Assembly (NCBI GenBank): GCA_963756365.1
Contig: CAVWNF010000003.1
Coordinates: 434,001-498,000 of the forward strand
Direction: 5' to 3'
From: WHTI01 sp963756365
GTDB taxonomy: Bacteria; Actinomycetota; CADDZG01; WHSQ01
Length of the DNA stretch: 64,000 nucleotides
Part shown: in pieces, positions 57,296 to 64,000 of the stretch
How the letters are laid out: the number at the start of each line of letters is the position of its first letter
Position numbering within the stretch: the first letter of the stretch is position 1
The notes under the pieces: model-generated
Databases searched by the model: none
Seen by the model: only the letters and a program-made list of their open reading frames with translations
Told to the model about the DNA's origin: nothing
Made by a program: the position numbers and the translations under genes

Positions 57296-57599
57296 GTGCT
57301 TGGCCGCTTTCGGCCGGATGGTTCCCAGGAGGTCCAGAAGTTGCCGGATCTTGGTCCCATCGAGCGAGGGATGACGCATGGGGGAGTCCTCGTTCACGTG
57401 GTAGCGGTTCCTTCGCCCGACCTTCTCGATAGAGACGTAGTTCGCTTCGGCGAGATCGGAAACGATGTGCTGGGAGGCTCGTTCGGTGATCCCGACCTTC
57501 GTTGCGATGTCCCTCAGGCGGATATCGGGGTCGTCTGCGATGGCCATAAGCACGTAGCCATGGTTCGTCAGGAACGTCCAACCGGTTCTGCGTGGGCAT
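57278..57599 (-). CDS. Winged helix-turn-helix regulator, +1 frameshift near start
   Basis: About 106 residues. The body LMAIADDPDIRLRDIATKVGITERASQHIVSDL, then GRRNRYHVNEDSPMRHP, is a conserved actinobacterial MarR/ArsR-like regulator. Upstream the same frame codes the family's TGWTFLTNHGYV but has no start codon; ATG 57599 (PTQ) lies in the neighbouring frame, and one extra base at 57581-57590 joins them. If unrepaired, a GTG at 57553 would start inside the fold. The promoter area has TATCTA and TACCCT hexamers upstream. Effector unknown. Confidence 0.7.
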
Positions 57600-57769
57600 G
57601 CTGCGAAACACCGTCCTAGATAGGGTACCTACTAATCTAGGAACTGGAAGTGCGGAAATCAATAGAAGGAAATACGTACGCGTCTGACGGCAGGCCGTCC
57701 GAGTAAGACTCCTAGGGTACAAGAATGAGGGCATACACACAGGGACGATGGATGCGGGGGAGGCAAGTG

Positions 57770-58165
57770 ATGACTGAGAAGATCACTCGATCTGATGCCG
57801 AATGGCGCGAGTTGCTGTCGCCAGAGCAGTACCAGATCATGCGCGAGCACGGGACCGAGCGCGCGTTCACCGGCAAGTACGTCGATACGAAGGACGACGG
57901 TGCCTACGCCTGCGGCGCCTGCGGTGCGGAACTGTTCTCGTCTGATGCCAAGTTCGACTCGGGCAGTGGATGGCCGAGTTTCACCGAACCGGGCGTTGCC
58001 GAGAATGTCGAGATCCGCGAGGACACCAGTTACGGGATGGTTCGGACCGAGGTCCTGTGTGCCCGATGCGGGTCGCACCTCGGCCACGTCTTCGACGACG
58101 GTCCCGGACCGGACGGCAAGCGTTACTGCATCAACTCGTGCGCGCTCGAACTCGAGCCCAAGTAG
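57770..58165 (+). CDS. msrB: Peptide-methionine (R)-S-oxide reductase
   Basis: 131 residues: EWRELLSPEQYQIMREHGTERAFTG, the zinc pairs CGACG and CARCG, FDSGSGWPSF, HLGHVFDDGP and RYCINSCAL with the catalytic Cys. It repairs methionine-R-sulfoxide. ATG 57770 is preceded by GGAGG at 6 bases; the open frame extends further up but without homology. Confidence 0.95.
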   Translation: MTEKITRSDAEWRELLSPEQYQIMREHGTERAFTGKYVDTKDDGAYACGACGAELFSSDAKFDSGSGWPSFTEPGVAENVEIREDTSYGMVRTEVLCARCGSHLGHVFDDGPGPDGKRYCINSCALELEPK

Positions 58166-58210
58166 GGGTCGGGAAGGAGACAGCGGCACCCCCGGTTGTA
58201 GGGGATAACC

Positions 58211-58241
58211 TGCACCAACGAACAACTTGCACTAACGAACA
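58211..58241 (+). repeat. Tandem 14-base direct repeats upstream of ssrA
   Basis: TGCACCAACGAACA (58211-58224) and TGCACTAACGAACA (58228-58241) differ by one base and lie 17 bases apart, directly before a TTGACA (58242-58247). They sit 40-70 bases upstream of the tmRNA and may bind a regulator of it. Confidence 0.5.
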
Positions 58242-58281
58242 TTGACAAGTCCCGCGCATCAAGGCGGGCGGTTCGAAACGA

Positions 58282-58643
58282 GGGGCTGAACTGGTATCGA
58301 CCTCGATCGCACCGGGATAGGAGAAGCGAGCCGAGGACTCCCGGTGTGACCTCGTTAATCCTCTGGGAAACTTATACCTGCCGCTGCGTAATGCACGGTT
58401 GCCATCCCTTAATTGATGGCCGTCGGCCCGAGATGAGCCTGCGATCTCGGGACCCGGCGTCGTCTAGCAGGCTTACCGTCTGAAGTTCGTTCGAGGCGAA
58501 GGACGGGACATCTAGCTCGAACTAGGTAGGAGGCGTTGCTGTTCGCGGGCCGCCACCGACCGAAACCTAACCGCGGACTACGCTCGTAGAAGCCCTATCG
58601 CGGGATCGTGGGACCCGGGTTCGATTCCCGGCAGCTCCACCGA
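58282..58643 (+). ncRNA. ssrA: Transfer-messenger RNA
   Basis: One-piece tmRNA of about 361 bases. The 5' end GGGGCTGAACTGG and the 3' end GGGTTCGATTCCCGGCAGCTCC with ACC form the alanyl-tRNA-like acceptor and T arm (GGGGCTG pairs with CAGCTCC). CCA is incompletely encoded (CCG), so it would be added later. A GCCGAGGACTC...CCTCG pseudoknot-like segment precedes the tag region. The tag is not the usual -ALAA: frame one reads GGG AAA to GCG TAA (GKLIPAAA, 58365-58391). SmpB is coded upstream. Confidence 0.93.
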
Positions 58644-58752
58644 GTAGAGAACAAAGTTGCGCCACCGCCCGAAGGGCGGCGAGCACCGAGGCGTCAGTTG
58701 GGCGGCGCCGATTCAGGGGCCGATTCAGAGGCCGTCAGAGAAGGAGATATCC

Positions 58753-59124
58753 ATGGCGATCCGCATGCAGTGCATCTGCGTTGATACCCAGGATCCGGCA
58801 CGGTTGGCGTCTTTCTGGAAGGACGCCCTCGGCTGGCGTCAGACCCATGCGGAGGCTGACGAGGTCGTGCTCGAGCCCCCTGAGGGCAGCGCTGAGGACG
58901 GGATCGTTCCCGATCTCTTGTTCCTCAAGGTGCCGGAGTCGAAGAGCGTCAAGAACCGACTCCATATCGACCTGCGCCCCGACGACCAGGTGGCTGAGGT
59001 TGCTCGGCTCGAGGCCCTAGGGGCGAAACGAGTGTCCGTGGGCCAGCCTGACGACGTCTCGTGGGTGGTCCTCGCCGACCCCGATGGCAATGAATTCTGC
59101 GTCCTCAAGCCCCTGGAGCCTTAG
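58753..59124 (+). CDS. VOC (glyoxalase-like) family protein
   Basis: 123 residues: CICVDTQDPARLASFWKDALGW, LFLKVPESKSVKNRLHIDLRP and VVLADPDGNEFCVL are the paired beta-alpha-beta-beta-beta units of the vicinal oxygen chelate fold, with a possible metal His in HIDL and Glu in NEFC. Substrate unknown; often linked to resistance or dioxygenase chemistry. ATG 58753 follows AAGGAG at 6 bases. Confidence 0.85.
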   Translation: MAIRMQCICVDTQDPARLASFWKDALGWRQTHAEADEVVLEPPEGSAEDGIVPDLLFLKVPESKSVKNRLHIDLRPDDQVAEVARLEALGAKRVSVGQPDDVSWVVLADPDGNEFCVLKPLEP

Positions 59125-59143
59125 GGGGTTCGAGCTGCCGGGA

Positions 59144-59869
59144 TCAGCGCTTGCGGCCGACGAAGACCTCGAGGTCGTCTTCGAACAACGCGATCTTCTC
59201 GGCTACCGCGTCGAAACCCGCCTCGTCCATCAGCCGCAGCCAGGTTGAGCGAGGGAACAGACCCTCGATATGGCGATCGTGCTCGATCGTGAGCTCCCCG
59301 GTGGAGTCGCGCAGGGCGTACACGTAGTCGACCACCACGGTTGAACCGATCGGCTCGTTCCCCAGTTCGAGATAGACGGCCGCCGGCCCCGGGCCTTCGG
59401 TGCCGCCGTGATCGGCGGTGATCTCGTAGGTCTCGACGAGATGATCTGGGGCGAGTAAGACCGATCCCCCGGTGCGGCAGTGGATCGCCGCGGTTTCGAT
59501 GGCAGCTGCGAGATCGATCTCGGTGGTCATGTAGCAGATGGCGTCGTGGATGAAGACAGCATCGAACTTGCGTCCGAGCCTTACCGTCCGCATGTCACCC
59601 TGGTGGTGTTCGCTTCCCGGGTTCAGCTTGCGGCTGAGCTCGATCATGTCGGGGGCGAGTTCGACGAGGGTCATCTCGAAGTGCTCCCGCAGGTGAGAGG
59701 CGTTGTTCCCGCCTCCGCTGCCGAGCTCGAGGACGTGACGTAGAGGTATCTCCGCAGCGGAAGTGAGGAGTGCTCGATACGCAGTGGCCTCCTCGAGGTA
59801 TTCCTCGGGAGGAGATAGGAGGGGCCACCATCGCGCTAGCTCACCGTAGAGCCTGGGCTGTTCATCCAT
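59144..59869 (-). CDS. SAM-dependent methyltransferase
   Basis: 241 residues. VLELGSGGGNNASHL is motif I for SAM binding, VELAPDMIELSRKLNPG motif II, and FDAVFIHDAICYM motif III; HRHIEGLFPRSTWLRLMDEAGF is the usual late part. Class I fold, small-molecule type; substrate unknown. ATG 59869 has a leaderless-type CACAAT 6 bases upstream. Confidence 0.85.
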   Translation of the reverse strand: MDEQPRLYGELARWWPLLSPPEEYLEEATAYRALLTSAAEIPLRHVLELGSGGGNNASHLREHFEMTLVELAPDMIELSRKLNPGSEHHQGDMRTVRLGRKFDAVFIHDAICYMTTEIDLAAAIETAAIHCRTGGSVLLAPDHLVETYEITADHGGTEGPGPAAVYLELGNEPIGSTVVVDYVYALRDSTGELTIEHDRHIEGLFPRSTWLRLMDEAGFDAVAEKIALFEDDLEVFVGRKR

Positions 59870-59881
59870 GCCGTCATTGTG
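59867..59881 (-). promoter_or_regulatory. Leaderless-type promoter of the methyltransferase
   Basis: CACAAT (59881-59876, minus strand) and 6 bases to ATG 59869. It is back to back with the promoter of the divergent M15 gene. Confidence 0.3.
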
Positions 59882-59895
59882 CCCTCTGCATTGAA

Positions 59896-59911
59896 TATCC
59901 TGGGTCATATG
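59896..59911 (+). promoter_or_regulatory. Leaderless-type promoter of the M15 peptidase
   Basis: TATCCT, then 7 bases to ATG 59909. Confidence 0.4.
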
Positions 59912-60595
59912 CCTCGGTTGATGGTCATCGCTCTCGTGGTTCTGCTCAGCGGGTTCGGGCAGCCACGCGTGCCTGATCCACTCGAGAGAACGGCGGTGCC
60001 CACAGGTACCTCCGCGGGGTTCTCGGCCCAGGTCAGCCGCCTGTCGCCCGACCTGAAGCGCCGGATGAGAGGGAACTCGTGGCACAAGGGTTGCCCGGTG
60101 GCGCTCAAGGCTCTTCGCCTCGTGCGCCTTAGCTTCTGGAACTTCGAGAAAGAGATCACAGAGGGGAAACTGGTGGTCCACGGGTCGCAGACCGAGAACA
60201 TCGTGGCGGTATTCAGGAAGATGTTCTCGAAGAGATTCCCGATCAGGCGTATGCATCTCGTCGACAGATACGGCGGGAACGACAACCGATCGATGAACCG
60301 TGACAACACCTCTGCGTTCAACTGCAGAGAGGTTGCGGGGCATCCGGGAGTGTGGTCACAGCATGCGTACGGCTGGGCGATAGACATCAATCCGATCGAG
60401 AATCCCTACGTCCGCAGCGATGGATCGGTGTCACCCGAGGCGGGCGAGCCGTACGCCGACCGTTCTGAGCACGTCAAGGGGATGATCCATCGTAAGGGTG
60501 TGGTGGTGCGCTCCTTCGGCCACCTCGGGTGGGGTTGGGGAGCGGACTTCGATGACTCGAAGGACTACCAGCACTTCTCGGCGACTGGATCGTAG
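59909..60595 (+). CDS. Exported M15-family D-Ala-D-Ala carboxypeptidase-like protein
   Basis: 228 residues with a signal peptide (LMVIALVVLLSGFG). MRGNSWHKGCPVAL, VDRYGGNDNRSMNRDNTSAFNCR, SQHAYGWAIDINPIENPYV (SxHxxGxAxD zinc site) and FGHLGWGWGADFDDSKDYQHF (second zinc His) are the M15 pattern of VanY-like enzymes. It trims peptidoglycan stem peptides outside the cell. Confidence 0.9.
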   Translation: MPRLMVIALVVLLSGFGQPRVPDPLERTAVPTGTSAGFSAQVSRLSPDLKRRMRGNSWHKGCPVALKALRLVRLSFWNFEKEITEGKLVVHGSQTENIVAVFRKMFSKRFPIRRMHLVDRYGGNDNRSMNRDNTSAFNCREVAGHPGVWSQHAYGWAIDINPIENPYVRSDGSVSPEAGEPYADRSEHVKGMIHRKGVVVRSFGHLGWGWGADFDDSKDYQHFSATGS

Positions 60596-60600
60596 GGGTC

Positions 60601-61131
60601 GTGGACGGACTCACGATCCGGTCGCTGGTCGAGGATGACGCCGCCAGCCTCTTCGATCTCCGTGTGAAGAGTCGGTCGTTCCTCGCCCCATGGGAACCCA
60701 TCAGATCGGAGGACTTCTGGACACTTGCCGCTCAGCGCTCCGAGATCCGTGCGGGGATCGTGGCCGCCAGAGAGGACAAGAGGTTCCCGTTCGGCATCTT
60801 CGCGGGTGACGACATCGTCGGGATGGTGTCGCTATCGAACGTCGTCAGGGGCGCATGGCAGAACGCGACGATCGGCTACTTCGTTGGCGAGCCCTACCTG
60901 GGCAGAGGTTATGCGACCGAAGCCGTTGGCTTGGCGGTCACCTACGCGTTCTCGGTGGCTGGCCTCCACCGGGTCCAGGCGGGTGTGATGCCTAGGAATG
61001 CAGCCTCGAAGAGGGTTCTCGAGAAGGTTGGATTCAGATCGGAGGGGCTGTCTCGCAACTACCTGAAGATCAACGGCGTGTGGGAGGACCACGAGATGTT
61101 CGCGATCACGGTTGAGGAACGGAGCCAGTGA
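60601..61131 (+). CDS. RimJ/RimL-type GNAT acetyltransferase
   Basis: 176 residues: LTIRSLVEDDAASLFDLRVKSRSFLAPWEP, YFVGEPYLGRGYATEAV (acetyl-CoA loop), AGVMPRNAASKRVLEKVGF and GVWEDHEMFAI. It resembles ribosomal protein N-acetyltransferases, but the family has many substrates. It starts 5 bases after the M15 gene and overlaps the next gene by 4 bases, so all three are probably one operon. Confidence 0.88.
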   Translation: MDGLTIRSLVEDDAASLFDLRVKSRSFLAPWEPIRSEDFWTLAAQRSEIRAGIVAAREDKRFPFGIFAGDDIVGMVSLSNVVRGAWQNATIGYFVGEPYLGRGYATEAVGLAVTYAFSVAGLHRVQAGVMPRNAASKRVLEKVGFRSEGLSRNYLKINGVWEDHEMFAITVEERSQ

Positions 61132-61766
61132 CCGCCGGAGCGTGGGCCTCGCTCGCAGCAGCCGGCCTCGTAGCGATAGGGGACTGGATCGCGGTGACGC
61201 GCTCGAACAAGAGGCTCGAGTACGTCTGCAAGCCGCTCGTCATGATCTTCCTCATCGGCGCCGCTCTCTCGCTGGAACCGGTGTCTACGACAGCGCGGAT
61301 GTGGTTCGTGATCGCCCTTTGCTTCGGGGTTATCGGTGACGTGTTCCTGATGCTTCCGATCGATCGATTCGTCGCTGGCCTAGCCGCCTTCCTGATCGGC
61401 CATCTCGCATACGTGATCGGATTGAGGGTGGATGGATCGTCGAATGCCGCGTGGCGGTCGCCTCGGTGATCATCGCTGTGGTCGCACTTCCCATCGCGGT
61501 TCGGATCGTGACCGGTGCCCGTCGACGCAAACCCGGGGTTGAGGTGCCGGTAGCTGCGTACGTGGCTGTGATCACCGTGATGGTCTCCGCAGCCATGGTC
61601 GTCCAGCGCGTCACTCGCTATCGCAGGAGCCGTCCTCTTCTACATCTCGGACGCCGTGATCGGCTGGTCTCGCTTCGTTACGAGCGCCCCGTGGATGCCC
61701 CTTGCGATCATCGTCACCTACCACGTGGGCCAAGGCCTACTGGTTGCCTCGCTCGCCATTAGCTGA
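61128..61766 (+). CDS. YhhN/TMEM86 family membrane protein, two frameshifts
   Basis: About 212 residues and eight helices when repaired. Part one (AGLVAIGDWIAV, LVMIFLIGAALSL, GVIGDVFLMLPIDRFVAGLAAFLIGHLAYVIG) is in frame one; VAVASVIIAVVALPIAVRIV follows after a lost base at 61446-61451; AIAGAVLFYISDAVIGWSRFV to QGLLVASLAIS follows after an extra base at 61609-61614. FLIGHLAYV and FYISDAVIG are the family's conserved motifs; relatives hydrolyse lysoplasmalogen. It carries the only deletion among the indels seen. Confidence 0.75.
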
Positions 61767-61812
61767 AGCCCAGCCGCTCTCCTAGAGGTTCAGCAGAAGC
61801 TTGACGCCGTCC

Positions 61813-61852
61813 TACTACTGGTGTAGTAGGTAGGGGTACTACAGGTGTAGTA
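61813..61852 (+). promoter_or_regulatory. Tandem palindromic operator before the peptide-binding lipoprotein
   Basis: TACTACTGGTGTAGTA (61813-61828) and TACTACAGGTGTAGTA (61837-61852) are near-identical dyads 24 bp apart, about two helical turns. The second contains TACAGGTGTA, the TACAnnTGTA core of BlaI/MecI/CopY-type repressor boxes. No such repressor is coded in the window. Confidence 0.6.
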
Positions 61853-61907
61853 GGAGCCTGTGGACCGGTAGCACTTGGATCGAGTGCTCTAGGAGAGGGG
61901 GCATCCC

Positions 61908-63677
61908 ATGCTCAGGTTGCGCAGGGGGAGGCGGCTCGTAGCGGCCTTGTTCGCGGCGTCGCTGGTGGCTGCTGCATGCGGTGGAGGTTCGGGCGGATCA
62001 CAGGGCTCCGGTCGAGGCGTAGACGAGGCGGATATCCCTCGCGGGGGAACGCTGAGGATCGCTGGAACCTCCGATGTCGACTTCATGGATCCGGCGGCTG
62101 CCTATTACACGCTCTCGCTGTTCCTCGCGCGCGGCGTTTTCCGGCAGTTGGTGACTTTCCCCGCGACCGAGGATCCTGACGTGCGCAACGAGATCGTTCC
62201 CGACCTTGCAACAGACACCGGCACCATCAGCGAAGACGGGTTGACGTACACCTTCACGTTGAAGGACAACATCAAGTACGGGCCCGCTCTTGGAGGCGAG
62301 GATGTCCCGGGTGTGACCGGGGAGGAGATCACCTCGGCCGATCTCAAGTACGGGATCGAACGCGTCTTCCTTCCATCGGTGGGTGGGGGATACCCGTTCT
62401 ATTACGCGGTCATCGAAGGGGCGCAGGACTATGCAGACGGGAAGGCCGACGAGATCGTCGGTATCGAGACCCCAGACGACAAGACGATCGTTTTCAACCT
62501 GACTCAACCGGTGGGTGATTTCCCGATGCGTCTGGCGATGAGCGCGGCGACACCGGTCCCGCAGACCTACGCCGAGCAGTGGGACAAGGAAAAGGACTCG
62601 AACTACGACAGCCACGTGATCTCGAGTGGTCCGTACTACATCAGCGAGTGGACGCCGAATGAGCAGATAACCCTCGAGCGGAATGAGCACTGGGATCCCG
62701 AGTCGGACGACGTCCGAGAGGCTTACGTCGACACCGTTGATTGGAAGCTCGGGTTCGACAACGACGTGGGCGTCCAGAAGGTGATGGACGGCGAGTACGA
62801 CCTGGGACTCGACGTGAACCCCCAAGGTCCTGGCCTTGAGCAGATCCTCGCCGATCCGGAACTCAAGAGCCGATTCATCAACGAGGTCGATCCCTGCACC
62901 CGCTACATCTTCATGAACACTCGCGTAGAGCCGTTCGATGACCCGTTGGTGCGCGAAGCGGTCGAGTATGCGATCGACCGCGCGAACATCAAGACGCTGT
63001 TCGGTGGCCCGGTTACTGGTCCCGTAGCGACATCGATCATCCCCGAAGGTCTTCCTGGGGGCCTGTCCACGGACGAGTTCAACCCGTTCCCGAGCGACAA
63101 CCTCAGCGGGGACATGGTCAAGGCCAAGGAACTCATGGCCGAGGCCGGGTATCCGGATGGGTATGACGGCGAGGTCTTGGTGGTCGGTGCCTCAGACCCA
63201 CCACACGACAAGATCGCCGAGTCGGTGAGGGCTGATCTGGAGGAACTCGGATTCTCGAACCTCGACGTCAAGACTCCCGCGTACCCGAACCAGTACACGC
63301 AGTTCTATCAAGTGCCGTCTCGTGACGTCGGGATCGGAACGTCAGCAGGATGGTGTTCGGACTTCCCGGACGCTGGAACGTTCATCGAGCCGTTGTTCAA
63401 CGGTGACAACATCTCGGACTCGGCGAACCAGAACTACTCGCTGCTGGACGATCCTGCGATCAACGAAGAGATCCAGGCAGCGCTCCGTATCCCCCTTGGT
63501 CCCGAACGGGATCTCGCATGGGAGGAACTGAACCGGAAGCTAAGCGAGATGTCCCTATGGATCCCGTGGTCATGGGATAGCTCGAAGATCGTCTATGGCG
63601 AGGGTCTGACGAACGTTGTCTACAGCAACTTCTTCAATCAGGTCGACTGGGTGGTCGCAGGCGTAACGCACGACTGA
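61908..63677 (+). CDS. ABC transporter substrate-binding lipoprotein, family 5 (peptide)
   Basis: 589 residues with a lipoprotein signal (LVAALFAASLVAAACGGG) and the SBP_bac_5 fold: GGTLRIAGTSDVDFMDPA, SEDGLTYTFTLKDNIKYG, SSGPYYISEWTPNEQITLERN, FMNTRVEPFDDPLVREAVEYAID. It would capture oligopeptides or other solutes for an ABC importer, but no permease or ATPase lies downstream: the next gene is convergent, after a terminator. AGGAGAGGGGG precedes the ATG. The tandem operator suggests tight repression. Confidence 0.9.
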   Translation: MLRLRRGRRLVAALFAASLVAAACGGGSGGSQGSGRGVDEADIPRGGTLRIAGTSDVDFMDPAAAYYTLSLFLARGVFRQLVTFPATEDPDVRNEIVPDLATDTGTISEDGLTYTFTLKDNIKYGPALGGEDVPGVTGEEITSADLKYGIERVFLPSVGGGYPFYYAVIEGAQDYADGKADEIVGIETPDDKTIVFNLTQPVGDFPMRLAMSAATPVPQTYAEQWDKEKDSNYDSHVISSGPYYISEWTPNEQITLERNEHWDPESDDVREAYVDTVDWKLGFDNDVGVQKVMDGEYDLGLDVNPQGPGLEQILADPELKSRFINEVDPCTRYIFMNTRVEPFDDPLVREAVEYAIDRANIKTLFGGPVTGPVATSIIPEGLPGGLSTDEFNPFPSDNLSGDMVKAKELMAEAGYPDGYDGEVLVVGASDPPHDKIAESVRADLEELGFSNLDVKTPAYPNQYTQFYQVPSRDVGIGTSAGWCSDFPDAGTFIEPLFNGDNISDSANQNYSLLDDPAINEEIQAALRIPLGPERDLAWEELNRKLSEMSLWIPWSWDSSKIVYGEGLTNVVYSNFFNQVDWVVAGVTHD

Positions 63678-63687
63678 CCAGGCGTTG

Positions 63688-63736
63688 GAGAGGACGAGCG
63701 GGACTCAGGATTCCCTCCCGGCCCGCTCGTCCTCTC
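63688..63736. terminator. Strong bidirectional hairpin
   Basis: A perfect 15-bp stem (GAGAGGACGAGCGGG with CCCGCTCGTCCTCTC, 19-base loop) between convergent genes. It is the strongest hairpin in the window. Confidence 0.75.
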
Positions 63737-63740
63737 TGCA

Positions 63741-64000
63741 TCAATCAGGGAGCGCACCTTCGAAACGACATCTGGCGATGTCGTCCATGAGATCGATCGG
63801 GAAGGCGGCCGCGAAGACGGGCTCGTCGCCACGATCTCGGTAACCAGCCGGAAGAACTTCTCCCGAGGGCCAGTTGTTCCGGATCGTGTAGCGGTTGAGG
63901 TAGCGGGCGATGTCGGTCTCGTCGATGCCCAGTCGGCTCGTCATCCTTCGATTCAGGAAGATGCCGTGGGCGGGCATCGTGATGATCATCGAGCGTTCCT
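63741..64000 (-). CDS. Unidentified protein, C-terminal part (cut by window edge)
   Basis: The frame is open to the end of the window, so the start is outside or at ATG 63989. The visible 82-86 residues (NRRMTSRLGIDETDIARYLNR, NWPSGEVLPAGYRDRGDEP, FAAAFPIDLMDDIARCRFEG) match no family I recognise. Confidence 0.45.
   Translation of the reverse strand, partial: ERSMIITMPAHGIFLNRRMTSRLGIDETDIARYLNRYTIRNNWPSGEVLPAGYRDRGDEPVFAAAFPIDLMDDIARCRFEGALPD

Noticed and set aside
58250..58270. CCCGC/GCGGG hairpin as terminator of msrB
   Set aside because: The stem is only 5 bp without a T-run and lies within the likely ssrA promoter.
61908..63677. Start of a complete peptide ABC importer operon
   Set aside because: A strong terminator and a convergent gene follow directly; no permease or ATPase is present.

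Overview
The window is a high-GC, tightly packed chromosomal segment from an actinobacterium. A WhiB protein, a DUF3499 protein, a fused CofG/CofH F420 synthase (FbiC), an MshD-like tandem acetyltransferase and a gene order resembling the whiB2-manB-sahH-comF-secA-prfB-ftsEX-smpB neighbourhood of Mycobacterium and Streptomyces all point there. No mycolate, sporulation or rRNA genes are seen, so the class cannot be fixed; a deep-branching, perhaps uncultivated lineage is my inference. I recognised no prophage, insertion sequence, integrase, CRISPR array or tRNA gene. One tmRNA gene is present.

Layout. 0-10 kb: the end of an LCP cell-wall protein, an esterase and an acetyltransferase; an ECF sigma factor coupled to an O6-alkylguanine repair gene; a DEAD-box helicase fused in frame to a cold-shock domain; a secreted subtilase; a MarR/MFS pair. 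7.9-19.5 kb: an envelope polysaccharide region with three glycosyltransferases, GDP-fucose synthase, a sugar nucleotidyltransferase, an epimerase, a small flippase-like protein, a SpoIID/LGFP wall protein and a lipoprotein phosphatase whose fold appears circularly permuted. 20-29 kb: F420 biosynthesis (cofE-cofD diverging from fbiC), a giant membrane glycosyltransferase and a DUF5719 protein. 28.8-32.2 kb: transsulfuration genes. 32.4-37 kb: an L,D-transpeptidase, a structured intergenic region with a candidate small RNA, a hydrolase and an ABC exporter. 37-46.6 kb: DUF3499, YqgE, WhiB, phosphomannomutase, Trm112, sugar isomerase, AhcY, MscS, ComF and a response regulator. 46.6-58.6 kb: secA, prfB with the classical programmed frameshift, an R2-like diiron protein, ftsEX with its likely peptidoglycan hydrolase, ctpA, smpB, msrB and ssrA. 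58.7-64 kb: small enzymes and a peptide-binding lipoprotein behind a tandem operator.

Two patterns run through the window. First, about nineteen genes have a TANNNT-type -10 hexamer placed 6-9 bases before the start codon, usually without a ribosome-binding site, which is the signature of leaderless transcription. Second, twelve genes are broken by fifteen single-base indels (fourteen insertions, one deletion); all but three of the indels lie between 2 and 39.3 kb and none between 39.3 and 57.5 kb. After each indel the conserved protein continues perfectly in the next frame, so consensus errors are the first explanation and real decay or recoding the second. Frameshifted genes are annotated as one CDS with the shift site given.
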